A stretch of DNA of 64,000 nt from contig JAQJVL010000533.1 in NCBI GenBank assembly GCA_035578905.1, positions 62,001-126,000 on the forward strand. The letters run 5' to 3'. Source of the stretch: Stictocephala bisonia (Eukaryota; Arthropoda; Insecta; Hemiptera; Membracidae). Shown one piece after another: positions 10,953 through 18,060 of the stretch. Within the stretch, counting starts at the first letter, position 1; the number at the start of each line of letters is the position of its first letter. The position numbers and the translations under genes were made by a program. The notes beneath the pieces were generated by a model. It was not told where the DNA came from. It searched no databases and was given only the letters and a program-made list of their open reading frames with translations.

Positions 10953-10986
10953 TATACTATATGGGTTGTGTATAATGGATCAGTTC
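10953..10986 (+). promoter_or_regulatory. Core promoter candidate for the left gene cluster
   Basis: TATACTATAT at the inner edge of the TIR lies about 29 bp before the A of TCAGTT, a good arthropod initiator. The first ORF starts at 11023, leaving a short leader. The innermost copy of the repeated TATACTATA motif may thus be used as a TATA box. Confidence 0.4.
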
Positions 10987-11022
10987 ATTAATTGACTTCG
11001 ACCGTTAAGGTGATCAGCAGGT

Positions 11023-11247
11023 ATGGAGTATGCTTATAGTAAGACTTTGATATTAACTAATAATTTAAAAGTAATACTCAGTAATTGGCAAACAAATACA
11101 AATATTTTTATTGTAAAAAAGAATAGTGATAATAAACCTGATAGTTTTGTTCATTTTAATTATGATGATTGGACAGAATTCAAAAAAGGATTTAACGCAA
11201 TTGATGAAGAATTTTGGAAACGATTTAAGTATCAATATTCTACTTAA
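11023..11247 (+). CDS. Small protein, PC4-like tail pattern (copy 1)
   Basis: This 74-aa ORF is the first in the element. Its second half reads FNYDDWTEFKKGFNAIDEEF followed by WKRF. The next ORF (11296-11559) ends in the same pattern, LNSDQWLQFIRCLPAINNEF, so the two are diverged tandem paralogs. The layout of a beta-rich front followed by [LF]N.D.W..F......I..EF resembles the end of the PC4/p15 single-stranded-DNA-binding fold, where L-x-Q-W-x-x-L is followed by an alpha helix. That link is inference from pattern only; a role in ssDNA handling during viral replication would fit. No signal peptide or membrane segment is visible. Confidence 0.6.
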   Translation: MEYAYSKTLILTNNLKVILSNWQTNTNIFIVKKNSDNKPDSFVHFNYDDWTEFKKGFNAIDEEFWKRFKYQYST

Positions 11248-11295
11248 TTCAGAACTCAGTCTTATCTTAGACACCGTCACAACAACAACAACAAC

Positions 11296-11559
11296 ATGGA
11301 AACTCACAAGATCTATTCACATGATGATGATGGAAATCTTCAATACGAAACTTTATTTACAATAATAGGAAATAGATTACGTGCTTTAGTCAGAAACAAT
11401 TCTGATAAGACATATGTTATGATACATAGTGAACGTGAAGTAATAAAATTGAATTCGGACCAATGGTTGCAATTTATAAGGTGTTTGCCAGCGATAAATA
11501 ACGAGTTTAATTCTAGATTCAACAGTAAGGCTAAAGATGAAGCTTCCATTCAATCTTAA
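11296..11559 (+). CDS. Small protein, PC4-like tail pattern (copy 2)
   Basis: This 87-aa ORF is a diverged paralog of 11023-11247. Residues about 20-50 are beta-like (RLRALVRN, YVMIHS), followed by IKLNSDQWLQF and a C-terminal helix with INNEF. The start ATG follows an ACAACAACAACAACATGG context, which fits good eukaryotic initiation. Its last 23 bases overlap the next ORF in another frame. Possible ssDNA-binding or transcription-cofactor-like fold, inferred from the same pattern as its neighbour. A longer frame on the opposite strand at the same place is judged a shadow. Confidence 0.6.
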   Translation: METHKIYSHDDDGNLQYETLFTIIGNRLRALVRNNSDKTYVMIHSEREVIKLNSDQWLQFIRCLPAINNEFNSRFNSKAKDEASIQS

Positions 11560-11764
11560 ATTAGAGTTGTTATTCGATTTTCCTTTGGAGACCGTCAGTT
11601 GTATTGAGTGCGAATATTTTTGGTTTTTATATTGTAAGAAGGAAAGTGTTAATAAAGAAGCATTTCTACCATTTATTTCATGGAAGGATACGTATATGAA
11701 ATACTATAGTGATAAATCATTATTCGTTAACCTAGAATACAGACTGCAACTTTTGAAACAATGA
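11537..11764 (+). CDS. Small protein of unknown function
   Basis: A 75-aa ORF begins inside the end of the previous one (23-base overlap) and ends in an ATGA overlap with the next. The sequence is hydrophobic and aromatic in the middle (CEYFWFLYC) with a charged C-terminal half. I recognise no family. The tight overlaps on both sides argue that it is a real gene in a compact viral cluster rather than chance. Confidence 0.5.
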   Translation: MKLPFNLKLELLFDFPLETVSCIECEYFWFLYCKKESVNKEAFLPFISWKDTYMKYYSDKSLFVNLEYRLQLLKQ

Positions 11765-11937
11765 AGAAAGTTCAATTTTCTGATACTGTAAAAGTTTATA
11801 ATTTACCCGAAGAGGATCGAAGACCTGATAATAGACGGCTTATTGATATGTTTCGTGCTAATGAAAAATTGAAAACTGAAAAATCAGCTTGCAGTGTATA
11901 TAAGTCAACATCTAATGATAAAAATTATAATAAATAA
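11761..11937 (+). CDS. 58-aa protein with PP1-docking-like motif
   Basis: The ATG overlaps the previous stop as ATGA. Residues 2-12 contain KKVQFSDTVKV. K-V-x-F followed by S-[DE]-x-V-x-V fits the RVxF-type docking motif for protein phosphatase 1, and the longer pattern resembles the conserved core of PPP1R15-type eIF2-alpha phosphatase adaptors. The following 25 residues are charged (EEDRR, RR, FRANEK), and the tail is Asn/Lys-rich. Docking to PP1, and any role in countering host translational shutdown, is inference. The protein is too short to include a full known adaptor domain. It could equally be an unrelated small viral protein. Confidence 0.5.
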   Translation: MKKVQFSDTVKVYNLPEEDRRPDNRRLIDMFRANEKLKTEKSACSVYKSTSNDKNYNK

Positions 11938-11990
11938 TAATTGGATTATAATTTGTGACTTAGTTTATTTTTTCACACAGAATATTAGTC

Positions 11991-12078
11991 TATAAAAGTA
12001 ACCTTTACCTAGATTACATCATTATAACCTTTGAACTGATGAATCATCTATTTACGTCACTAATGACGACTATAAATA
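11991..12078 (+). promoter_or_regulatory. TATA boxes upstream of the 268-aa gene
   Basis: TATAAAAG at 11991-11998 has TCATTA, an initiator-like sequence, about 30 bp downstream. A second box, TATAAATA, is at 12071-12078. Both sit in the only long intergenic gap of the left half (11938-12277) and point to the gene at 12278. This divides the element into at least two transcription units. Confidence 0.45.
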
Positions 12079-12153
12079 GAAGAAGCAGTGAATCATTATG
12101 ATTAGTATTAATCTCATCCTCAAGGTTATCAATAGTGACTCAGCATTATAAAG

Positions 12154-12275
12154 GTAAATATAGTAAAACTTTTATACTTACACATTAGGTACTCAATTTA
12201 TTCAATTAGATTTTGACCGAATTTTTAAAAAAGATTAAATTATCAATATTCTAATTTTAATCTGTTTTCGTACAG
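12154..12275 (+). other. Possible 5'-UTR intron
   Basis: AAG|GTAAAT at 12151-12159 fits a splice donor, and a T-rich tract ending TTTTCGTACAG at 12275 fits an acceptor. The acceptor lies two bases before the ATG at 12278. Splicing would remove 122 bp and place the start codon close to the TATA-driven leader. This is predicted from consensus only. Confidence 0.4.
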
Positions 12276-12277
12276 AT

Positions 12278-13084
12278 ATGGAGTTCATTTTGGACTTTCA
12301 AGGATTTAAAAACCAAGACAACAAGTTTATTGTAAAGGAGTTGGCTGTCATATCCACCGATGAGCAAGTCTATGAACTACAACTGTTTCAACCACCTTGT
12401 CACTTTAACAAGTTACCAGAAAATGTTCAAAAGCAAGTTGTGTGGTTGGAGAAGTACTTTCATGGACTCTATTGGGGTTCTGGGTTTAGAGAATATAATC
12501 AACTAAAAGATGTACTTAAAGGTTGTAATATTTCTGGTAATGTGTATGTTAAAGGATATGAAAAGAAACAATTTGTAACTGACCTTTTGTCAGAGTTTAA
12601 AGTTAATGTAATTAATTTAGAAGATTTAGGATGTCCTAGTTTAAGTGTTATTAGAAATCAAACTCAGACTAGTGCTATGAAAAAATGTACCTTCAATCAT
12701 GATCCTTTAAACTGTGCATATATTAATGTTCATTTACTACTTCAATGGATTAAACTTGAGAAATTAGTTGAGGATAGGCTAAAAACTGTAAATCTCGCTA
12801 TTGGAGAATGCTATCGTAGAGGATATAAAAATTTACAACCTGAATTGATAAAATATTTACCGAAAAGTTTTATAATTAATCATACCGAAGATTTAGAATT
12901 AATATATGATAGACTTCCCAACAGTTTGAGAAATGATCCGGAAATATTAAGCAATTTAAGATGTACGGATCATTTCAATTTTGGGCTTAAATCTTTTCAA
13001 GATACATTTGATGGACCTAACCCGAAAAGGAAGAATTGTTATTTTTGTACACCCCCACCACAGCCACAGTCTAAATTAAACTGA
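12278..13084 (+). CDS. 268-aa protein of an insect Polinton-associated family
   Basis: Complete ORF with its own TATA box and a likely leader intron. The N terminus reads EFILDFQGFKNQDNKFIVKELAV, a pattern I recognise from many uncharacterised insect proteins tied to Polinton-like and other viral-derived loci. Residues about 75-110 contain WLEKYFHGLYWGSG, and about 120-145 YVKGYEKKQF followed by the INLEDLGCPSL block. About 155-180 contain a C-x2-FNHDP-x2-CA arrangement. The acidic residue in the first beta strand and the later KG.EK block would fit an RNase H-like or DEDD-type nuclease fold, but this is inference and I cannot confirm a catalytic set. The C terminus is Pro/Lys-rich and unlike the rest. 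No lesion is visible. Confidence 0.75.
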   Translation: MEFILDFQGFKNQDNKFIVKELAVISTDEQVYELQLFQPPCHFNKLPENVQKQVVWLEKYFHGLYWGSGFREYNQLKDVLKGCNISGNVYVKGYEKKQFVTDLLSEFKVNVINLEDLGCPSLSVIRNQTQTSAMKKCTFNHDPLNCAYINVHLLLQWIKLEKLVEDRLKTVNLAIGECYRRGYKNLQPELIKYLPKSFIINHTEDLELIYDRLPNSLRNDPEILSNLRCTDHFNFGLKSFQDTFDGPNPKRKNCYFCTPPPQPQSKLN

Positions 13085-13122
13085 TCATTACGGTCTTGAC
13101 CATTGTGAGTTGAACAGTTGGC

Positions 13123-13629
13123 ATGAGTCCTACTTGTTGTTGTGCTAATAGTAGTAGTGATAGTAATAGTGAAGACGAGGTATGTTGTTCTATTTTTAAT
13201 TGTACAAAGAAAGACTTGATCCAATCTGGATTCTACTGTACTAAACTTTTTGATAAAATTGTATGTTGTGGTTGTGGCTGGCAATCTGGTGATGTCAAGT
13301 TAACTATAGAACACATAAACTTTTTACATAAGCTAGAAAATCCTGACTGTTCAATGTCTAAAAATATGTCTGGAGACTTTTGTAACTATAGTAGATATAA
13401 AAAATCTGTTAAGAACACCGAAGACATTATGTTGTTAACATACTTCAGATGGCCAAAGATGTATCCTAACATTCAAGATATGATAGATGCAGGCTTCTAC
13501 TATACTGGTGATGGAGACGCTGTCAAATGTATTACATGCGGTGTCGTTCTAGAAGATTGGACTCCGGAGGATAAACCGAAAGAAGAACATTTAAAAGCAT
13601 CACCTTTTTGTGAACTCATTAAAATGTAA
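13123..13629 (+). CDS. IAP-like protein with two BIR domains
   Basis: This 168-aa ORF carries two baculoviral IAP repeat (BIR) zinc-binding domains. The second (about residues 102-165) is textbook: DAGFYYTGDGDAVKC, then C-x2-C-x16-H-x6-C ending SPFC. The first (about 28-78) has QSGFYCTK and CGCGW, with a Cys/His set of slightly irregular spacing (17 instead of 16 before His) and a weaker core. No RING finger follows, unlike many cellular and baculovirus IAPs. BIR proteins of this kind bind caspases or IAP antagonists in the cytoplasm; an anti-apoptotic role during infection is the family-based expectation, not shown here. It was probably captured from a host or another virus. It lies between the 268-aa gene and the integrase on the same strand. 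Confidence 0.85.
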   Translation: MSPTCCCANSSSDSNSEDEVCCSIFNCTKKDLIQSGFYCTKLFDKIVCCGCGWQSGDVKLTIEHINFLHKLENPDCSMSKNMSGDFCNYSRYKKSVKNTEDIMLLTYFRWPKMYPNIQDMIDAGFYYTGDGDAVKCITCGVVLEDWTPEDKPKEEHLKASPFCELIKM

Positions 13630-13690
13630 ATATATATGTTTGTATCTTGACATTTGTTTCATTTTGTTACCACCTATTCACCTGATAACA

Positions 13691-14614
13691 ATGAACAATG
13701 TACGAGCAGGTATTGCAAAAGAATTACATAGACAAGCAAGACGTCACTATCCTACACGTCATGTAGAACTTAAAGGAATCAACGACTTATATCAAGCAGA
13801 TTTAGTCGAAATGATTCCTTTTTCAAAATCTAACAAAGGTTTTAAATATATTATGACTGTAATTAATTGTTTTAGTAAATTTGCTTTTGCAGTACCAATA
13901 AAGTCAAAAAGTGCTAATGATATAGTAATCGCACTTGAACCTATATTGAAAAAAAATTCTATGAAAAATTTACAAACAGATCAAGGTACAGAATGGTTTA
14001 ATTCTAAGGTTAAATTCTTGTTAAATAAATATAATATCAATCATTATTTTACTTTTTCTGATAAAAAAGCTTTAATTGTTGAAAGATTCAATCGTACTTT
14101 GAAAAGTAACATGTGGAGACACTTTAGTCAGCAGGGTAATTACAAGTGGTTAGAGTTACTGCCAAAATTATTGAAAACCTATAATAATACCATTCATCGA
14201 ACTATTGGTGTTAAGCCTGTTCAGGTTAATATTGGAAATGAACAAGAAATATTATTACACATAGTTAATAATAGAAAGAAATACAATAGTCATTCTAAAT
14301 TTGATACTGGTGATCGAGTTAGAATAAGTAGATTAACTAAACAATTCAATAAAGGTTATTGACCTAGGTGGAGTAATGAGATTTACACAGTATGGAAAAT
14401 ACAGCCAACTAGACCAGTTACATACGTACTAAAAGACGACAAAGGTGATGTAATAAAAGGTGGATTTTATCAAGAAGAGTTAAGTAAAACACGTTTTGGT
14501 GATACTTACTTGATTGAAAAAATTATTAAGAGAAAAGGCGATAGGTTATTAGTGCGTTGGCTGGGTTTTGATAAATCACATGACTCCTGGATTGATAAAA
14601 AGGATTTACGATAG
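13691..14614 (+). pseudogene. Polinton integrase with chromodomain-like tail, interrupted by one stop
   Basis: Retroviral-type (rve) integrase that would insert the element into host DNA. The catalytic DDE set is visible: Asp in YQADLVEM, Asp in LQTDQGTEWF, Glu in LIVERFNR. An N-terminal basic region (KELHRQARRHYP) precedes it. The ATG at 13691 is preferred because homology begins there. A TGA at 14360-14362 ends the frame after the core domain. The same frame then stays open without any shift to TAG at 14612-14614. That downstream part includes a chromodomain-like segment with VRWLGF and a following SW, typical of Polinton integrases. So the lesion is a single nonsense codon that removes the C-terminal targeting domain. 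The core may still be made as a truncated protein; readthrough is another possibility. Confidence 0.88.
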
Positions 14615-14616
14615 TA

Positions 14617-15315
14617 ATGAAGTTTCTTAAACAGTCTGTAACACTGCCAATCGTTAATTTAGACATGTTAGTTGATAAGAAGACAGAGAAGAGTATGAAA
14701 AGACACGGACATTTATTACCAAACACAATCAGATGTTTAATAGTGGGTCCATCAAATTGTGGGAAAACCAATTTACTTTTAAACTTATTATTTTCACCCA
14801 AGGGTTTGTTTTTTAACAATGTATACATTTTTTCCAAATCACTATATCAAAAGAAGTATACATTCCTCGAGTGTGTACTGTCAAATTTAGATGGAATAGG
14901 ATATCATCCTTATTCAGACAACGATGAAGTACCTCATCCAAGTGAGATTGAGGCAAATTCTGTAATGATATTTGATGATATCGCTTGTGGCAAACAGAAT
15001 AATATTAAAAACTATTTTTCAATGGGACGTCATAACAATATTGACACTTTTTACGTGTGTCAAACTTACAGTTTTATACCCAAACAGTTGGTTAGAGACA
15101 ATGCGAATCTTCTAGTTATATTTAAACAAGATGATCGCAATTTGAATCACATTTATCAAGACCATGTCAGTCCTGATATAAGTTTTAGTCAGTTCAAGCA
15201 CATGTGTTCAAAGATTTGGGATATGTCAAAAAATGGGTTTGTTGTAATAGACAAGGATAGTGATATAAACAAAGGTCGGTATCGTAGAGGATTTGATATT
15301 TTTGTAAAATTATAA
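14617..15315 (+). CDS. A32-like genome-packaging ATPase
   Basis: This 232-aa protein of the FtsK/HerA-type packaging ATPases pumps viral DNA into capsids. Walker A is GPSNCGKT at residues 44-51. Walker B is VMIFDD at 116-121. A downstream DTFYVCQTY block is likely the sensor region, and VRDNAN lies at about 170. Length and order fit Polinton/adintovirus ATPases. The start codon lies two bases after the integrase stop, as is usual for this compact region. No lesion is seen. The relic at 3298-3535 is an old copy of its C-terminal part. Confidence 0.92.
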   Translation: MKFLKQSVTLPIVNLDMLVDKKTEKSMKRHGHLLPNTIRCLIVGPSNCGKTNLLLNLLFSPKGLFFNNVYIFSKSLYQKKYTFLECVLSNLDGIGYHPYSDNDEVPHPSEIEANSVMIFDDIACGKQNNIKNYFSMGRHNNIDTFYVCQTYSFIPKQLVRDNANLLVIFKQDDRNLNHIYQDHVSPDISFSQFKHMCSKIWDMSKNGFVVIDKDSDINKGRYRRGFDIFVKL

Positions 15316-15398
15316 ATGTGGTAGTGGGGGTAATTTAACGTTCCGTATTTTTTCTTTCAATCATTTATATTGTACTCATCATTCGAGATAGACACATA

Positions 15399-16631
15399 AT
15401 GTCGTCCTCTTCCACACTTTCTATTGACGAGGTTTTAGCCGATAAAAGTAAAGAAGAGGTTATAAAGGAAATTACTCAAATAAGAAAAAATATTAAGCAA
15501 AAACATAGATCTATGAAAAGGGAAATGTTGGATAGTGAAGAGATGTGGGAAAAACAGCTAAAACCCATTGCTGAACCGCTTAAAAAGATTGTGGAAGAAG
15601 GAGAAAAGTTACAACAGCAACAAGAAGTTAAAGAAGAAATAACAGAACAAGGAATCAATAAACTTAAAAGAAAAGGTCAGTTGGAGGATTTTGAAACACC
15701 TGTAAAACGTTACATACGTGCACCTCCACAAGGAGTGAAAAGAAAACAACGTCTGCATGATGGAAATACAGAAGATACGCTTCCGACTTCAAAACGCTTC
15801 GCTATACCCGATTTCAACATGGATCAACAAGATGGTGAAAATGCTGATGATAACATTATGGAACCGGATTCAAGTCCACAACAACATGAGGAAGAAGGTA
15901 TGATGGTTGAAGAAACGTACGTTTCACCGACTGTGGTATCGGGTAAAGACCTGTTGAAAACACCTCAAGGAAAAAATTTAGCAAGGGAATACGTACTACG
16001 TGAGTTTAAAGGAAGACTATCAAAGGAATACTTTTTAAAATTACTTAAAGGTGGTAAAGAAGTAGATCATAATTATGGTATAAGAGTCGAAGGCGATCAA
16101 TGGATGATTGGTGATAAGCCATTAGAAATCGATATAGATGATTTTATAATAAATGGTAAAAGATATGAGGGTACACGTGGTTTATACGAACTTTTATTTA
16201 TGAATATACCTAATCCTTATGTGTACAGTGAAGAAGATCTCGATAGCTACGCTATGATTCTCAGAGATACCAATGCTCACAAGATAAACTATTCACCTAG
16301 AGGGAAAGTAAAGTCTAACAGGGGGAATAAGTATAAAAACATCATATCTTTAATTGCTACACGAGAAAATGAATCAACAAATGAAATGAGCACATATTCA
16401 GATTTGGTGCAACAAACCGTGAGTGGAAGTGGCATTGTTTTGACTGACGCCAAACCAAACTTCATATATTACGATGATCCCAATGAACTGGTCGACCGCC
16501 TGAGGATTTTGAATGCTTCGGAAGATATTGGTCACACTGGACACCAGAATGAAATAAACTCCATAATTGAAGAACTAAATGAACTAGATGAGAAATGTAT
16601 TAGATTAACTGGTAAAAGTATTGTAGATTGA
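15399..16631 (+). CDS. 410-aa charged protein with DUF8207-like domain
   Basis: Residues about 15-85 are Lys/Glu-rich and likely coiled coil. About 90-175 is a low-complexity linker with basic patches (KRKGQ, KRYIRAPP, KRKQR) that could be a nuclear signal. From about 180 a folded region starts (GKDLLKTPQGKNLAREYVL). Residues about 235-325 contain the YEGTRGLYELLF, EEDLDSYAMIL and TNAHKINY blocks, which I recognise from arthropod proteins grouped as DUF8207. The function of that family is unknown to me. A virion core, scaffold or DNA-condensing role would suit its charge and its place between packaging ATPase and structural genes, but this is inference. It has its own 83-bp upstream gap and an AATAAA just after the stop. 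Confidence 0.72.
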   Translation: MSSSSTLSIDEVLADKSKEEVIKEITQIRKNIKQKHRSMKREMLDSEEMWEKQLKPIAEPLKKIVEEGEKLQQQQEVKEEITEQGINKLKRKGQLEDFETPVKRYIRAPPQGVKRKQRLHDGNTEDTLPTSKRFAIPDFNMDQQDGENADDNIMEPDSSPQQHEEEGMMVEETYVSPTVVSGKDLLKTPQGKNLAREYVLREFKGRLSKEYFLKLLKGGKEVDHNYGIRVEGDQWMIGDKPLEIDIDDFIINGKRYEGTRGLYELLFMNIPNPYVYSEEDLDSYAMILRDTNAHKINYSPRGKVKSNRGNKYKNIISLIATRENESTNEMSTYSDLVQQTVSGSGIVLTDAKPNFIYYDDPNELVDRLRILNASEDIGHTGHQNEINSIIEELNELDEKCIRLTGKSIVD

Positions 16632-16634
16632 GGT

Positions 16635-16660
16635 AATAAATAATATTCCATTTTTTTATT
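16635..16660. terminator. Convergent poly(A) signals
   Basis: AATAAA on the plus strand at 16635-16640 serves the gene ending at 16631. Its mirror TTTATT at 16655-16660 gives AATAAA on the minus strand for the gene ending at 16696. The two transcripts converge here. Confidence 0.6.
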
Positions 16661-16695
16661 GTATAATTTTATTTTCACCAACTATTACTTACAGT

Positions 16696-17487
16696 TTAGT
16701 TATTTCTAGCAATTTTTGTTTTTGGATCTATGAAAAATGGTTCGACAATTGTTATGTTTATCCACTCTTCTTTTGTTAATGTTCTGATTGGATCACCACT
16801 TGGAGCCAATAATCTGTATAGGCTATATAAAATATTACTAATTGATCTAACCAAATAGTTAAGCGTAACACCATCTTCCATATGAATAGGGTCGGCCACA
16901 TTAGTTAGTCTTTTATTCACAAAATCCCACGAAGTCGAATCAGACTTGAGTGTTTTACTGAAGAAGTACTTTAAATTGATAACATCATTCATGTTTATTG
17001 GATCACCGACATTAACTAATCTCCTGTTTTTAAAATTCCAATAAGTTTCCGTCATGGGTGGACACATTGTGTCTACATACAATTTATTTGCAGCGTCTCG
17101 AGATTTTTTCGGATCTGACACATTGCTAATTGTATGATTTCTTGCATTAATTTCTGTATTATCAAATGTCACACAGCGGTCTTTGATAAACTTATAGTTC
17201 ACAGCATCGGTCGGATTAGTCGGATCACCTACATGACAAACTGTTGATCCTTTAGCATCGTACTTTTTATCATCATTTAGTTTTAAACATTTATTAAATG
17301 ACGATTTATGTCGTTTTAAATTTACAGCGTCTCCATCATCTTCGGGTTCCATTACATTACGCAACCTTTTGCGACGAATGTCATAATCACCTTCTTTAGT
17401 TAATTCAAACCCGATTCCTTTAGGTCCTCTAAGACCTTTGTTACTGCTACTACTAACATTTTGACGTCCAAACTTATCGACGCTCAT
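16696..17487 (-). CDS. Fibre-like protein, minus strand
   Basis: This is the only minus-strand gene of the element. I start it at the ATG at 17487-17485 (MSVDKFGRQNV), 263 aa. Residues about 18-27 are a short Gly-X-Y run (GLRGPKGIG). Then five degenerate repeats of about 40 residues follow, each centred on a [KR]R[LI].NV.DP....DAVN.KY pattern: KRLRNVMEPEDDGDAVN, then versions with HVGDP, NVSDP, NVGDP and NVADP. Repeats of this type occur in phage tail fibres and trimeric attachment shafts. The last 60 residues are not repeated and could be a knob. I infer an attachment fibre analogue at the vertex. The gene is divergent from the PLA2 gene, with only 33 bp between start codons, so they probably share a two-way promoter. 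Confidence 0.68.
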   Translation of the reverse strand: MSVDKFGRQNVSSSSNKGLRGPKGIGFELTKEGDYDIRRKRLRNVMEPEDDGDAVNLKRHKSSFNKCLKLNDDKKYDAKGSTVCHVGDPTNPTDAVNYKFIKDRCVTFDNTEINARNHTISNVSDPKKSRDAANKLYVDTMCPPMTETYWNFKNRRLVNVGDPINMNDVINLKYFFSKTLKSDSTSWDFVNKRLTNVADPIHMEDGVTLNYLVRSISNILYSLYRLLAPSGDPIRTLTKEEWINITIVEPFFIDPKTKIARNN

Positions 17488-17520
17488 GATTATACTGACA
17501 CTATAAAACCGACGCACACG

Positions 17521-18060
17521 ATGAACAGACGTGTTAGTTCTTATCGTGGCGCAGGACTGATAAGTACATTAGGGAGTGTGGCTGGTAGTGTCATCAATAG
17601 AGCTATAGATATATTACCCACAGAACTACATTTACCAGGTTATCAGTGGTGTGGTCCTGGTACTAACGTAAAACAGAGATTAGCCAGAGGTGATAGAGGA
17701 ATTAATAAATTAGATTCAGCTTGTAAAGATCACGACATCGCATACGATAAGTATAAGGACAGTGAGCGAAGATCAGCAGCCGACAGAATATTGGCCGAAC
17801 GAGCTTGGGAGAGAGTGAGGTCATCAGATTCTAGTTTAGGTGAAAAGGCGGCTGCTTGGTTAGTTACAAACGTAATGAAAGCTAAAAGTAAACTCGGTAG
17901 CGGCTGTGATAGCAGAAAACGTCAACGACAACGTAAGAGTAAAAAGCCACGAAGGAAACAACAACCTAACAATAGAAAAAGACAGTCAATAAACAAAAAG
18001 AAGGGTAAAGGTTTGTACCTAAAACCGTACAGAGGATCTGGATCAGTTAAAAAAAACTAA
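17521..18060 (+). CDS. PLA2-domain virion protein
   Basis: This 179-aa protein starts at the ATG at 17521 (MNRRVSSYRGAG). Residues about 15-35 are hydrophobic (LISTLGSVAGSVI). The phospholipase A2 core follows: calcium-loop pattern YQWCGPGT at about 42-49, and catalytic HD-x2-Y in CKDHDIAYDKY at about 70-80. This arrangement matches the capsid-linked PLA2 domains of parvoviruses and some adintoviruses, which help particles leave endosomes. The C-terminal 50 residues are strongly basic (RKRQRQRKSKKPRRK), perhaps DNA-binding or nuclear-targeting. The last codons run through an A-rich heptamer directly before TAA, and the protease frame opens in -1 at the same place. See the slippery-site entry. 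Confidence 0.85.
   Translation: MNRRVSSYRGAGLISTLGSVAGSVINRAIDILPTELHLPGYQWCGPGTNVKQRLARGDRGINKLDSACKDHDIAYDKYKDSERRSAADRILAERAWERVRSSDSSLGEKAAAWLVTNVMKAKSKLGSGCDSRKRQRQRKSKKPRRKQQPNNRKRQSINKKKGKGLYLKPYRGSGSVKKN
18051..18057 (+). promoter_or_regulatory. Candidate -1 ribosomal frameshift site (A AAA AAC)
   Basis: In the PLA2 frame the last codons are AAA AAA AAC followed by TAA. This is the canonical X XXY YYZ form in the correct phase. A -1 slip would resume at CTA (18057-18059), exactly the frame of the protease. That frame has a stop at 18048-18050 and no AUG until 18168. The eight-A run (18049-18056) could instead be a one-base deletion in a decaying gene. Confidence 0.45.

Larger units (their letters stand above)
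9469..10963 (+). repeat. Left terminal inverted repeat (~1495 bp)
   Basis: This segment is repeated inverted at 21122-22617. Differences I noticed are single bases, for example near 9875, 10005 and 10370, giving identity around 99%. It holds a cluster of palindromic binding-site-like motifs in its outer 270 bp, a tRNA-Val-like block, and about nine copies of a TATACTATA motif. The 115-codon and 69-codon open stretches inside it have no recognisable character and are treated as chance. Confidence 0.92.
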
